From Coemansia sp. RSA 1804 (taxonomy: Eukaryota > Kickxellomycota > Kickxellomycetes > Kickxellales > Kickxellaceae), in the NCBI GenBank assembly GCA_027578815.1, contig JANBTH010000149.1, positions 1 through 30,567 of the forward strand: a stretch of 30,567 nt of DNA, given 5' to 3'. Of the stretch, positions 8,674 to 19,275 are shown in pieces; the stretch's first letter is position 1, and the number at the start of each line of letters is the position of its first letter. The notes beneath the pieces are model-generated. The model was not told the origin of the DNA. It saw only the letters and a list, made by a program, of their open reading frames with translations, and did no database searches. The position numbers were made by a program, and so were the translations under genes.

Positions 8674-11571
8674 TTATATGTGAAGCGTTGCGTTATACAT
8701 GGCTCGACAAGTGCTATCAGCCCTGTCAAACAGCTGCTTTGTTGCAGCAGACCACAAGTCGCCATCGCTTCTGCTGACACACATCTTCCAGAATACCAAG
8801 ATGCTCTTTGTTTTAAACAAATCGCGGTGCTTTATTAGTGCCACGATATAGTCGCAAAACTCTGCCACATCCTCCTCCAGAGGTCCATTCTCAGCACTGG
8901 AGTCAACCCACTCTTTAACAAGAGCCCTCACGTCCGATAGCTCGTGTTTTCCGAGCAGCGTTGGAACCACATGCAAAGCTGCTTTTGGGGCCTGCTCGCT
9001 GCTCACAGCAGAGGCGGATCCAGTGTTGTTGCCATCTTTTGTCAAGGGCTCTGAGATCTTAGGCTTTGACGCAACATATTCTCTAGCCAGCTCCCGGCGG
9101 ATGCTTGTTGGTAGGTTGCTCCATACTTCGTTGTCCACCTGCGATGGCATAATATTGTCCAGCGAGTTTATTCTGTTAAATGCGTCCACCAGCTTCTGTT
9201 TTGGCCGACTGCTGCTGCTGCTTCTACTGCTTTTGCCGGCCCATGTTGAGAGATCTAGTTTGCGGGGTCGACCTCTTCTGCTTTTTACTACCAAGGGTTT
9301 TCGAACCAGATCTCTATTTGGAAGTGGAGGCCTGCCTGGAAACAGCGCACCAATGTTAGCAGACGACTTTTTGCCTTGGTAGGCCTCCTGAAGCTCGAAT
9401 CGTATCGACTCTGGAAGCTCTTTCAGGACATCAACATCAATCTGCGATGCTGAAGGAAGAAGCTCGGACGGGTAACCTGCGCTATCAGGACTTTCTTTCA
9501 ATGGAATCTGCTTCGGCTTGGCCAGTAATTTGCCAATATCGGCAGCACCGCCATCTGTATTCAGCTTCTGCACCTGAATTCCAACGCCCCGCACATCAAG
9601 CGGATCCACCGCCAGCTGGTGCAGGAGTCGGATGCATAGCGGCGCAATTCTGGCTGGATCGCTGGTCATCTGAGGCAGCGACGCAGATCGCGACAGATTA
9701 TCGCACCTGCCATGTCCAAGAAACTTTCCAGGCTTGCCTTCTCCCTCTTGCCGTCTCTTTATCTTCAACGACACTAGACTACCCGTGCGCCCAGCAGCGT
9801 CCATAGACTTGCAGACCTCCTGCGTCAGTCGCGTTACAAAATCCTCAACTTCGTTTTGGTTCGAAAACCGGACTCCCCATCCAATATCGGCACCAAATGC
9901 CTGGCGCAGCTGGTTGGATTCAACCACACGGTTGTCGCTTCCGTGGCTGTAATTGTAAAGCGTCAACGCCGTCTTTTCCCCGCATATGGCTTTCAGCTCT
10001 TCCAGTGGTGCTTTTCTGACATCGGCTATGCTTTTTAATCCGTTTCTGCTCAGATTATCCGCTCCGGCATATCCAACTCCAGGAAGCCTGCTTATAGGAA
10101 TATCCATATCGAGAAACGACTTGCTGTCAACATAAAACACTCCGTTGGGCTTTGCACTTGTGGTGGCAATGCGTGCAAGAAGAATATTGGGCCCAATGCC
10201 AACGCTAACCGTACATTTGGTTGTCTCTAGCATTTTGCAACGGATGTCCTGGGCCAGCAGCTCTGGATCGCCACGGTATCTGTCATCTTGCACTGCATGG
10301 GTCACGTCAAGAAGCGCCTCATCGACGCTGACGGCCTGCGTTTCGTCCGCAATCTGGGTAACAATCTTATAGAATGTCCGCGATACGCATCTATACGCAT
10401 CGAACTGGTACGGAACAACCATTATCGACGGACACAGCTGGGTTGCCTGGTTCATAAACATGCCATTCTTCACGCCAAACGACCTTGCAATGTAGTTGCA
10501 CGACGCAATCTGACTTGTACCTCCGGTCTTTCCAAGCGGGTTTGCAGACAGTTCAGAGTCAAAGTCTTCAAGCTTCTTATGAGAATGGCAGACCGCAACT
10601 GGGCGGTCTTTCAGATGTGGATAGGAAAGCAGGCTGGCCGATACAAAGAAGCAGTCGAAATCAACATGCATTATTACTCGCGCTCCGTCGCTACGTAAAG
10701 CAACATCCTGCGCATTATTGGATCTCGCCTTGCTGCTTGTTTGCCGCAGCTGAGCAACATAGTCCTTGAGCTCTGCCTTCCACATCGAGAGATGGTGAAG
10801 ACGCGAGCTAGCATAGTACCGCTGGATAAAGTCAGGCTCTGTGGCGAGGTTCCTGCGCACCCAATCGCGGTTCAGGCCCTCTCCAAACCGATCAACCACA
10901 AAGGCTGTAGCAGGTTTCAGCGTCCCGCTCTGTCCACCATTGCCATCAGATTGAGACAAGCGTGCTTCGTCCTCTTCAAGGTCACAAGCGATTCGGGGCC
11001 CAACAGATATCATTTCCGTGTTGCCTTTGCGAGGCTGCTGCCCAATTACTCTGTATCTCTGCCACGGAAGCTGTCTGCCAGCACTGATGCTCTGCAGCAC
11101 CCATTCAGGACGTACAACCCTGTAGTTTCTAAGCTCCTTTTCCTTGGACATGGTCAGATTCGAAGCAATTATGTGTGTCACCTCCGACTTTGCCAAGTAG
11201 TGCAGAAACCGCCCGCCTCGCGCGAGCAGGAGGCGCTTGAGCTCATGTTGCGATGGCCGAGTGTACCCGTTAATGTGAAACACAACGCCAGCGAATGTCT
11301 GGCTGTGCTGCGGCTGATGTGCTGCTGCTTGGATTGCCGCTTGCTCGGCAAGCTTAGTCTTCCGTTGATTAAAGTACCCATGAAAGTCACCATAGCCTGG
11401 AATACTTGGATTTGAAACCGCGGGAGCAGCGTGGTGCTTGTCCTGCCATCTTTCCTCTGCGAGTACTGCTGCTCTGTTTACGGGTATGTGCTTGCTATCT
11501 TCAGGACCAAACTGGTGCACATTTCCGACTGTCTGCTGCGGGTCTTCTTCTTGACCATACAAACCCGGCAT
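8674..11571 (-). CDS. REV1: DNA repair protein Rev1 (Y-family dCMP transferase)
   Basis: The 965-residue intronless protein has full Rev1 architecture. A BRCT domain spans about residues 90-180. A Rev1 linker ('GLNRDWVRRNL', about 232-242) precedes the polymerase core (about 297-560). Metal ligands are in HVDFDCFF (about 302-309) and SVDEALLD (about 417-424). The little-finger domain runs to about 675. Two ubiquitin-binding motifs with the central LP follow: 'LKELPESIRFELQ' near 720 and 'WSNLPTSIRREL' near 820. The C-terminal domain (about 865-965) binds Rev7 and other translesion polymerases in the family. Rev1 inserts dCMP opposite abasic sites and damaged G, and scaffolds polymerase zeta. 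An AT-hook-like RRGRPRK lies between the two ubiquitin-binding motifs. Its stop is 50 bases from the convergent nucleotidase stop. Confidence 0.97.
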   Translation of the reverse strand: MPGLYGQEEDPQQTVGNVHQFGPEDSKHIPVNRAAVLAEERWQDKHHAAPAVSNPSIPGYGDFHGYFNQRKTKLAEQAAIQAAAHQPQHSQTFAGVVFHINGYTRPSQHELKRLLLARGGRFLHYLAKSEVTHIIASNLTMSKEKELRNYRVVRPEWVLQSISAGRQLPWQRYRVIGQQPRKGNTEMISVGPRIACDLEEDEARLSQSDGNGGQSGTLKPATAFVVDRFGEGLNRDWVRRNLATEPDFIQRYYASSRLHHLSMWKAELKDYVAQLRQTSSKARSNNAQDVALRSDGARVIMHVDFDCFFVSASLLSYPHLKDRPVAVCHSHKKLEDFDSELSANPLGKTGGTSQIASCNYIARSFGVKNGMFMNQATQLCPSIMVVPYQFDAYRCVSRTFYKIVTQIADETQAVSVDEALLDVTHAVQDDRYRGDPELLAQDIRCKMLETTKCTVSVGIGPNILLARIATTSAKPNGVFYVDSKSFLDMDIPISRLPGVGYAGADNLSRNGLKSIADVRKAPLEELKAICGEKTALTLYNYSHGSDNRVVESNQLRQAFGADIGWGVRFSNQNEVEDFVTRLTQEVCKSMDAAGRTGSLVSLKIKRRQEGEGKPGKFLGHGRCDNLSRSASLPQMTSDPARIAPLCIRLLHQLAVDPLDVRGVGIQVQKLNTDGGAADIGKLLAKPKQIPLKESPDSAGYPSELLPSASQIDVDVLKELPESIRFELQEAYQGKKSSANIGALFPGRPPLPNRDLVRKPLVVKSRRGRPRKLDLSTWAGKSSRSSSSSRPKQKLVDAFNRINSLDNIMPSQVDNEVWSNLPTSIRRELAREYVASKPKISEPLTKDGNNTGSASAVSSEQAPKAALHVVPTLLGKHELSDVRALVKEWVDSSAENGPLEEDVAEFCDYIVALIKHRDLFKTKSILVFWKMCVSRSDGDLWSAATKQLFDRADSTCRAMYNATLHI

Positions 11572-11743
11572 TAGTCAGTAATCGTTTCTTCTATCAAAGA
11601 CAGCAAGGAAACATAGATAAACAAAGAATTAAAGAATAAAATGAAATAACAAAACAAAAAAACAGCAAAACAATGGCGACTGCGCAATTTATATTCTACG
11701 CGCAATCGGCTGAATAGCTCTAATCTTTCTTTTCCCTTTATTT

Positions 11744-12808
11744 TCAGGACAAAGAACGAACCAGCGACGAAAAGTGATCCCATTGTTTCTGAGCCTCCAG
11801 CATCTGCTCAGTCAGGTCGTCCAGCGTCTTGGACGACTGTTCACATCTTTCCTTGGCAATTCGCAGTTGCTCTTCTTCAAGTGCAAGCTGCTCCATCTCC
11901 TGGTCCAGCAGGAACTCCAAATGTGAACCGTCGTACTTGTAGTTTCCCGTATCCTTTGGTAGCACTGTAGTATGTGGCGGCTGCTGGCCACCCCTTTCTC
12001 TGCCACGCATCATTGGTGCGACGCCAGCGTTGCGCAACTGCTCGTTTTCCCAGTCACTGGGCTCGTCGTCGGCCTGTGCGTGCTCAATAGACTCCTCCTT
12101 GGCCACACGCATGCTTCTATTGAACTCTGCACGCTCATTCCTGCCAACTATCACCGTGTCCATCTCGTCCTCGCCCTCCACCATCGCCCCATCGTCAAAC
12201 AGCTCCTGGTTTGTTTTGCCACGTATCCGCGAGCTCGCCATCTCATCGCTCAGCGCAATAAAGTCATCGCTGTCACGGTCTTCGGCTACTTCTTCATCGC
12301 CAACCTCGTCCATTTTCTGCTCGGCCTGCTTCTGTCTCCGCAGCCTCTTCGCCAAATATATGTCTTGTGCATCTGGAATCCCCTCACTTGAAAAAGGATA
12401 GACCGAAGGTGGTTTGTGCTGGCTGTCAGCATGGTCCTTTTCCAGATCAACATCCATGGCCGCCAGGTCATTTGGCCGTTTGGTTCCGCTTTTCAGTGCA
12501 GCAAGTTCTTCTTGTGAATACGTTCTTTCATTGTCCTCCTCCTTCTCGTCGTCGTGGCGGGCAATTTGTTCATCATCAGTCATCTCGTTGCCACGTATGG
12601 CAGTGGCTGTGGCTGTGGCTGTGCGACTTGGAGTTCCGCCGGTTCCTAGCTGCGTGCGAAATTCCTGGCGACGCGCAGTGGTGGGCTTTGCAGTCCGCTT
12701 TACAACAACGTCCACGGGTGTGTCATCGCTCTCCAAACTGCCTTCAGCCGCCCCATCGTCGCGTTTGCGTATATTCCGCTTGGCCTTCGACTTTTTAAAC
12801 CCAAACAT
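11744..12808 (-). CDS. NTR2: Ntr2/GCFC-type spliceosome disassembly factor
   Basis: I start at the ATG at 12808 (M-FGFKKSKAKRNIRKR), giving 354 residues. The frame is open 32 codons further, but that leader is hydrophobic and unlike the family. The basic N-terminus, acidic middle, 'GIPDAQDIYLAKRLRRQ' segment (about residues 140-156) and final coiled coil (about 300-350) match the Ntr2/GCFC N-terminal region. Ntr2 partners Ntr1 and the helicase Prp43 in releasing the intron-lariat spliceosome. The GCFC domain of metazoan PAXBP1 is absent; the length suits fungal Ntr2. A hexanucleotide run (GTGGCT x3 on the plus strand, 12603-12620) encodes an Ala-Thr repeat. The gene lies 172 bases upstream of REV1 on the same strand. 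Confidence 0.72.
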   Translation of the reverse strand: MFGFKKSKAKRNIRKRDDGAAEGSLESDDTPVDVVVKRTAKPTTARRQEFRTQLGTGGTPSRTATATATAIRGNEMTDDEQIARHDDEKEEDNERTYSQEELAALKSGTKRPNDLAAMDVDLEKDHADSQHKPPSVYPFSSEGIPDAQDIYLAKRLRRQKQAEQKMDEVGDEEVAEDRDSDDFIALSDEMASSRIRGKTNQELFDDGAMVEGEDEMDTVIVGRNERAEFNRSMRVAKEESIEHAQADDEPSDWENEQLRNAGVAPMMRGRERGGQQPPHTTVLPKDTGNYKYDGSHLEFLLDQEMEQLALEEEQLRIAKERCEQSSKTLDDLTEQMLEAQKQWDHFSSLVRSLS

Positions 12809-13540
12809 TATGATAAAAAGAACACAACAGAGCGCGCAGTTTCTTCTTTTGGTGGCAAGTGTGAAGAGGAAGGAGAAAAGGTGAAGAAAAGACTGAAGCA
12901 ACACATTATCTATTATCTACAAGCTCTGCTTCTTAATCCAACACGTGATTGGCTTTGTTCAGTATTTATGCACAACAGAGTCACACAGCAGATATGGGGT
13001 CAATAGCTGATCACGCGGCAGTCTTTGTTAACCGCCCGAGCTGGATGTTAGAATCTAGCTATTCCACACCCCTTAAGTGATAGGACGACAGGTCGGATGA
13101 TAGAGCCCATGAAAACCAATCGACGGTTTCTCTTTTTCATCTTTTTAATTACGGTTTTTCTGTATACTTCCTAGTCGGTCTAGCATTTCTTCCAATGAAC
13201 CCATTTTCTCTCCAACGATCTTCATTAACTGCAACAGCCACCATATAGGTTAGGCTTGGTCATTGAGCTGGCCATTAAAAGTAGCAGCATCCGGCTACAT
13301 GTAATCCTGTTTTTCTTTTTCTTTCTACTGCGCAACCACTACATTACCTGATTAATTTCAATGGCGTGGCATTACCATCTTTAATATTAAGCTCGCCATA
13401 GAAATGAAATGAAATAAAATAAAAATATGGAAATATGTAGTATATGCATGACCAACATTCTCATAATCTGTCTCTTATTCTACACTTGTCATTTAAAGAA
13501 AATTTAAATAGCACATAACAACATCTTTACATCTACACAA
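12809..13540. other. Divergent promoter region, NTR2-like / SDR
   Basis: About 730 AT-rich bases between divergent genes. An E-box-like CACGTG (12942-12947) directly abuts a reversed CCAAT box (ATTGG, 12948-12952), about 135 bases upstream of the NTR2-like ATG. T-rich tracts occur at 13130-13160 and 13310-13325. No ORF is supported. Confidence 0.5.
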
Positions 13541-14494
13541 ATGTCTGCGCCAAAGTACGTTGAAAAGTACAGGGAGCAGATCCAGGACAAGGTGGCAATT
13601 GTAACTGGCGCAGCAAGTGGACTGGGCAAGCAGCTTAGCAAACAATTAGTCGAATTGGGAGCAAAAGTGCTACTCGTAGACATTGACAACAATGTAAAAA
13701 CAGTATCCGAGCAGATAAACAACAACAACAACCATGATGACGACAATGACAACAAACTGTGCAAGACAGACTGGATAATCTGCGATCTTACAGACCCACG
13801 CACAGTACAGACCTACTTTGATAAGGCAGTCGAGGTCTTTGGACATGTAGATATTGTTGTGAACAATGCAGGCATTGCAAACTCACAGTCACTTTTCAGC
13901 CAGCAAGACCATAGGGAGCTAGAAAAAATTCTGGCTATAAACCTCCAGGCCCCAATGGAGGCCACGCGAGTTGCTGTTCGGTACTTTCGACACACGAACA
14001 GACCAGGCGTGGTGCTAAACACTGCATCGGTTGGAGGCCTGATTCCAATCTCAATGATGGAGAGCTATGGAACCACAAAGGCTGCACTCATGTTCTTCAC
14101 CACTACATGCAAAGGCTTGGCGCCCCTGGTACGTGTGAATGCTGTTGCTCCATATTTCACCGACACACCTCTTGTCCAGAACAACAGACTAGTCGGCTCC
14201 TTTCCTCTTGTCAAGCAGATGGGTCTGATGAAGCCAGACAAGGTCGTCAGGGTGATGCTAAAGGCCATATGCGACGAGTCGCTTGCTGGGGACACACTGA
14301 TGGTGGCTATGGGCACCAATTCTCGCAAGATAGAGTTTTACAAGGAGCAAGCTATTCAGGTTATGTCATTTATAGCTGGGGGAACCGTCAACAAGTACTC
14401 GGCACTAGTCAGCAACTTTATTTTAACTGCTGTCAATGCAGTTATAGGCTTTTTGAGAAATCCACCACCTCTCTGCGAGGCCACTAACAGGTAG
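13541..14494 (+). CDS. Short-chain dehydrogenase/reductase (SDR, NAD-type)
   Basis: This classical SDR of 317 residues is intronless. The dinucleotide-binding glycine motif is TGAASGLG (22-29). An Asp ends the second strand (VDID, D47), which in this family favours NAD(H) over NADP(H). NNAG is at 108-111, and the catalytic set is S163, Y176 and K180 (YGTTK). The overall pattern is close to 15-hydroxyprostaglandin dehydrogenase-like SDRs, but the substrate cannot be read from sequence. Residues 58-72 are an Asn/Asp-rich insertion between core elements. The C-terminal 'SALVSNFILTAVNAVIGFL' (about 284-302) is hydrophobic and could bind a membrane. AATAAA-like signals occur at about 14518-14535, just after the stop. 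The gene is convergent with the PDE gene, about 270 bases apart. Confidence 0.88.
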   Translation: MSAPKYVEKYREQIQDKVAIVTGAASGLGKQLSKQLVELGAKVLLVDIDNNVKTVSEQINNNNNHDDDNDNKLCKTDWIICDLTDPRTVQTYFDKAVEVFGHVDIVVNNAGIANSQSLFSQQDHRELEKILAINLQAPMEATRVAVRYFRHTNRPGVVLNTASVGGLIPISMMESYGTTKAALMFFTTTCKGLAPLVRVNAVAPYFTDTPLVQNNRLVGSFPLVKQMGLMKPDKVVRVMLKAICDESLAGDTLMVAMGTNSRKIEFYKEQAIQVMSFIAGGTVNKYSALVSNFILTAVNAVIGFLRNPPPLCEATNR

Positions 14495-14765
14495 AAATGT
14501 GTTTTCGCTCTATTAAGAATAATAAACATAAATAAACAGACAAACAAGCAAGCCTACTCAAACATCTGCGGGGCTTGGAACGAGTAATAATATAAATGAT
14601 GGTAATAATGATAGTGATAACAACAGAAGCAGCAGCAGGCATTGTCTGCAATGCGAAAGTGGTCCGTTGGATAAACACCCCACGGAAACATCATCTGTCC
14701 ACGCATATACACATGCGATGCATTTAGCCCAAATACATGCAAGGTTCCTACTTCTTCGTTTCTAT

Positions 14766-17700
14766 CTAGTGCTGGAGCCCGCTAGATTTTTCTTCCGAAA
14801 GAGACGGGTATGTCGAGGGCATGTTCGAAAGAATTGTCGGGTCAAGAGAAGCACTGCGGTGCTGCTTTCCATCGCTCGCAGAATCGTAAAGTGCGTCGAT
14901 CTGGTAGTTGTGCAATTCGCCAATGTCAGGCTGTGTGACATTGCTTTGAGTGAATCCATGTAGCGATGGCCTGTTGGGTCTTGTTATCTCCCATGACGCG
15001 CTGGCTGGGCCCTGCATGATAGCATTTCCATGTCTGTCAACAGTAATAGACATTGGTATGTCTTCCTCGTCGCCGCAAAGAGCTGTGTCTCCAGTAATGG
15101 CTGCATGCGTAGAAGAAGCAGTGCCAGATCTAAATGGGCTCATATGCGAGCTTTGCACAACTGAATCATAGCCCCCTTCCGGTCCAGATCCGGTACTGGA
15201 TGTGGGCGCACTAGAGTCGTCTATCACGCTTGCTTCGGTTAATGGCGACAACATGTCAGTGCCAAAGAGTCTATTTGATCTGGTTAGCCTTGGGTGGACA
15301 GCAACCGAGTCGCTCTGATTGCCAGAGATTGGATTAAACGAGATGTAGATGGATGGTGGGCGGTGATGCTGGCGTTCAACAAGAGGCAGCCTTAGATTGG
15401 AACTGGCGGCATTCGAGACCTTGCGGCGCTCCTGGATCCTCTCAAGATGCTTTGAAAACAGCCGCCCCACCATTCTGCGGTGGAGCGCCTCGAATCCTTC
15501 GTGCGAATGTCTGCGTATCATTTCCAGCCGCGATGGCGGAATGTCCACAGTGCCTGCTGCAATGCTAAGCCGCCGCCCCTCGGAAATCGGGCTTGATGTG
15601 GTGTCAGAATCTGACAGACCCACTTTGTTGCCGGGCCACGAGTACATGTTTCTGTTGGCGCCTGCTGGAGGGCTTATCTCATAGGTTGTGTCTGCGGACA
15701 AGCGGCTCCACTTTTGGATATTGGCCTCCAGCGCTGGCAAAAGCATGTCGTTCACCGGAAACAGCAATACTAACTCGGTGAAGAAGGGCAGCACAATGAT
15801 GTTTCCAAAATCCAGAGACACCTGGCGCTGGTTTGCTGTTTCACGATCCATGTTAGGAGACACAGGTAACGAAAGTGCCTTTTCTAGCTCACCCTGGCGA
15901 AACGATTCTGTATTCATGAGATCTGACCACTTTTTGCACATTGGCCAGGGCAGTACCGGGTTGAATATGTCGACTGCGTGCAAAAGTATGCCAATAAGAC
16001 TCTGGCGCTGCGAACTGTTTAGCAAGGCGTCGCTCATGGAGATCGACCGTCTCACTTGAAGCCGCCGCTTGGCTGTCTGCGATCTGTTCATGTTTTCACG
16101 TCTAGGATCCGAGCCCTCTGCCAAAGCCGGATTTGCGCTCAACATGTTCTCATGATAGCTGCCCAACTGACCAGGACCCCGCACATTTGAACTGTTTGCT
16201 GTTGCTATAGGTTTTGCCAGACAAGGTCCAAAGCGCTTTTTGGACATGGTCGGCGCACTAGGTGATCTCGCACGGGAAACAAAGGTTCTGTCAGATACAA
16301 CCCTATCTTTTGCTTGCATGTTACTTGAAGATTGCGAGTATGGATCTTCTTTCAGTGGGGTGGTTGAGCCGCCCACATTCATTGATGGATCTAGATCCTC
16401 TCCGCATTCGCGCTGGTATGTCTCGTGCTTTGACATGCACCGAGCCTTTTTTGAAAGTTCCAAAACCAGGGCTTTGCATTCCTCAACGACCTCAAAGTGC
16501 CGGGACATGTCAGTGCTAAGGATCGCTGCACGAATGCTATATATCATACGCGAAGCAATGTCTATCTCTGCAACTGTGCTGTCGCCATACATGGGATCGC
16601 GCATGTTCTCGACATTGCGAAAAAGACGGTGCTTCTTGATGTACTCTTCTGCAAGATCCATCGAATAGCGTTCTAGGATTGCGTCCGGGTAGCGCTTCGC
16701 AAGCTCAGTGTTGGCGTTTTTCTGAAAGAGATTGTTCAGTCCAGGATGACCCGCATCGTGGCAAAGACCACCAATAATCAGACATGCTATGTCGTACGAA
16801 GCAAGATACGCAGACGCCTGCAAGTTATTTAACACGTAATAGAGCTTAACCACAACATCCAATGCATGGTTGAACGAGTGGTAGGGAACCTCAGCATATA
16901 GTGATTCGATATCCAGGCAGAATTCGAGAACGTCGCTTGGAGGAAGCTCTAGCACGGATAAAATGTTCAGATTTTTAAAAATGGCCAAAAGAATGCCATG
17001 CTTTTCGGCGTGCGAATAATCCCATGGACTAAACCCAAGTCCGACAGTGCTCCATGCTTCTTCAAAATACGTGTTCATGACCTATTCGCACATGAGGCAA
17101 AGAAAAAGAGAAAAACTCTGTGGGCGGAAAATTAGCAACACGGGTGAATAGTGAAAATTAGGAATAAAAATATTGAGAGAACGGCAGAGCTACTTATCGT
17201 CTGCAGACAGCATGTAAAGAGAAAAAGGGAGGTTGGATATGCTAGCAATGACGCACAATGTGGAAGGCGCCAAGAGACAATAGAGACCAGAGCATAAACA
17301 AGGCGACGCTGCTGCATGTCTAAAGACGGGGCGATTGTGCAAGATGCGTTTATCTTCCGTAATAAAAGCAAATGTGTTTATTTGGCCAAACAACAAGCTG
17401 CTCCATCCATCCATCCATCCAAACTTGGGCAAGCATATTCTTGCAAGAGGAGATGCAATCAAGAGATGGAGCAATGTCGGTATGGAAATGAGGAATCAAA
17501 AGACAGAAAACAAACATTTGGAGGTCATTTGGCGCAGTAGGGTGCAGCAAATGTCGGTTTCGGTAATTTGGGTTGGTGGCAACAGTTGCCAAACATCCCC
17601 AATCGGCATGTGCTCCCTACTTCTCAAAGCGCCAACTGATTACTGACTTTTATCCTTTCTGAAGCTGAAAAGACTGTTGCAGCACTAGAAAGCATGTGTT

Positions 17701-17854
17701 TGGCCAGAGCACCAACATTACTTTTTTCTACAGCCCATCATCGCTACTGCGCGGGCTATGAGCTCGGTTGTAATAGTCATAAAACATAAATAATTACCTT
17801 TTCTGCGGTCGCCAGCTCCTCGTATGAGAGCTGGTTGTTTTTGCAGTTCAGCAT
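14766..17854 (-). CDS. 3',5'-cyclic-nucleotide phosphodiesterase (class I PDEase), two exons
   Basis: I read exon 1 as 17854-17798 (19 codons) and exon 2 as 17081-14766, total 790 residues. The 716-base intron has donor GTAATT, a CTAAT branch-like site and acceptor GAATAG. The joined frame reads ...ELATAEK-VMNTYFEEAW... . In exon-2 numbering from its first Met, the catalytic domain (about 1-465) shows YHSFNHA (H67, H71), HDAGHPGLNN (H107, D108), STDMSRH (188-194), LLHAVDIFNP (D370) and the purine-selecting Gln (Q421). Class I PDEases hydrolyse cAMP and/or cGMP; the yeast Pde2 role in damping PKA signalling is the likely analogue. About 145 low-complexity residues (211-355) interrupt the catalytic domain. 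A 300-residue disordered tail follows, with PKA-like RRLS (S507) and RRHS (S527) sites. Exon 1 is less certain than the rest. Confidence 0.9.
17402..17421. repeat. (TCCA)5 microsatellite in the PDE intron
   Basis: Five exact TCCA units lie inside the long first intron inferred for the phosphodiesterase gene. Confidence 0.8.
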
Positions 17855-18044
17855 AAGCAGCAATGGCTAATGTGGCTCTGTGAAGAAGGAAAAGCTGTAT
17901 GGATGACTGAATAAACGCCCTTGGCGATATAGCTCTGAAGCAACGGCAACAAAGGCAATTCTGTGTATTAAAGCCTAAAACTGTGTGCCGCGTAGAAAAA
18001 CGAACACGATGGAAAGAGATCTGCCAACTCTAGAGCACTTGAGC

Positions 18045-18425
18045 AATGCGGCAAGGAAAGAAAAAGAAAATCGGAAATAACAGTTGAAAAGGAGAAGAAA
18101 GAAAAAAAGACGATTAAAGCAAGAAAAAGAGAGAGAAAGAGCTGATGTAGCACAGAAAAGTCAAGTCAAAGGAGACTCTGGGGAGGAGGAGTCGGCAAAA
18201 AAAGGAGCAAGAAGACTGGGTGCGGGGCACAACGGCTGAGGAAAAAGGAGAATATTTATACAAACAGAAGGCAACAACGATAAAGGAAGGGTCATTCATT
18301 TGCAAACAAAAAAAGCTAAAAGACAAGAAGAAAAGAAGAGAAGGAAAAAGGAGCATTCAGAGAGGGGGAGAGAAAGCAAAAACTGAGTGGAAACCCAGGA
18401 AATGTGGCCAAAGGCATGCTAAACA
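18045..18425. other. Polypurine/polypyrimidine block upstream of the PDE gene
   Basis: About 380 bases are strongly purine-biased on the plus strand (runs of A, AG and GA), hence pyrimidine-rich in the sense of the PDE gene. A TATAAATA box (reverse of 18253-18260) lies within it. It starts about 190 bases upstream of the inferred PDE ATG. This fits a fungal CT-rich promoter or leader. Confidence 0.55.
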
Positions 18426-19275
18426 ATAAACCCACAAAAAAAGACCCACATTCAAGAGTCCCTCCCCCCTTCTTTGGCCATATCCCTTGCTGTACTTTGC
18501 CGTACTGCTCAAGATGCACAAGACAATTCTTTCTCTCTGTGCTCTCTGGATCGCCGTTAGCTACATTGACACCATCACCGATTTGATAGAGTCGTCACTA
18601 AGCGACTCTTTCTTACTCCTCTTTGGGCTTTGCCATAGTACTGGAACACAATTGCATTCCACTTTATCGATTCACTCAATATATGGTTTTTACACCCTGC
18701 ATTGCTTATCTGTAGAGCTTTTGCTCGAAGGGAACGTTGCTGCTATGGGCCTTTGCCTGCTTGTGCATCCTAGTGCAGTGTGCATGTGGCTCAAAGGAGA
18801 ATAGAAGAAAGCAGCTGTTGCTGCATGAGCAACTGGAGTGCCAGCAATTGCGTAAGAAAGAAGGCAATGCAAGACGATGTGCAATCTTTCTCTGTCTTGT
18901 CACTTTCCTTGGCGGGCACTCGGTCATCATCCCTGATGTGATTTTTTTTGTGTGTGTGAGATATGAAAATAAGGGCAAATGACGCGCAATGCTGCAAGTG
19001 ATCGGAAATCCCATTGTGGCGCCTGGAGCGTCCATGCCACTCACTTTATTGCTGGAATGGAAGAATTTCTAGCGCTTTCTGCTCACAGAGCACCCCCTAC
19101 TCCCCTGTTTCCTTTTTTCTTGCAAATCATCACTGTTTGATAAAAGGGAGGTTTTTGTGGCGACATCAGCAAAAAAATCACCATTGTTGCTTTTTATTCA
19201 AGATGGATTGCTCTTTGCAGCCAAGGGAAGAAGGTTCTTCTACACCACCGCAGTTAATAATAGGGCTCTACGCTA

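Noticed and set aside
12809..12904. 32-residue N-terminal extension of the Ntr2-like protein
   Set aside because: The extension is hydrophobic and unlike the family, whereas the downstream ATG gives the expected basic start.
18487..18804. Plus-strand ORF with a signal-peptide-like start, possible small secreted protein
   Set aside because: Only the hydrophobic N-terminus supports it. There is no Cys pattern, family match or codon bias, so it remains unsupported.
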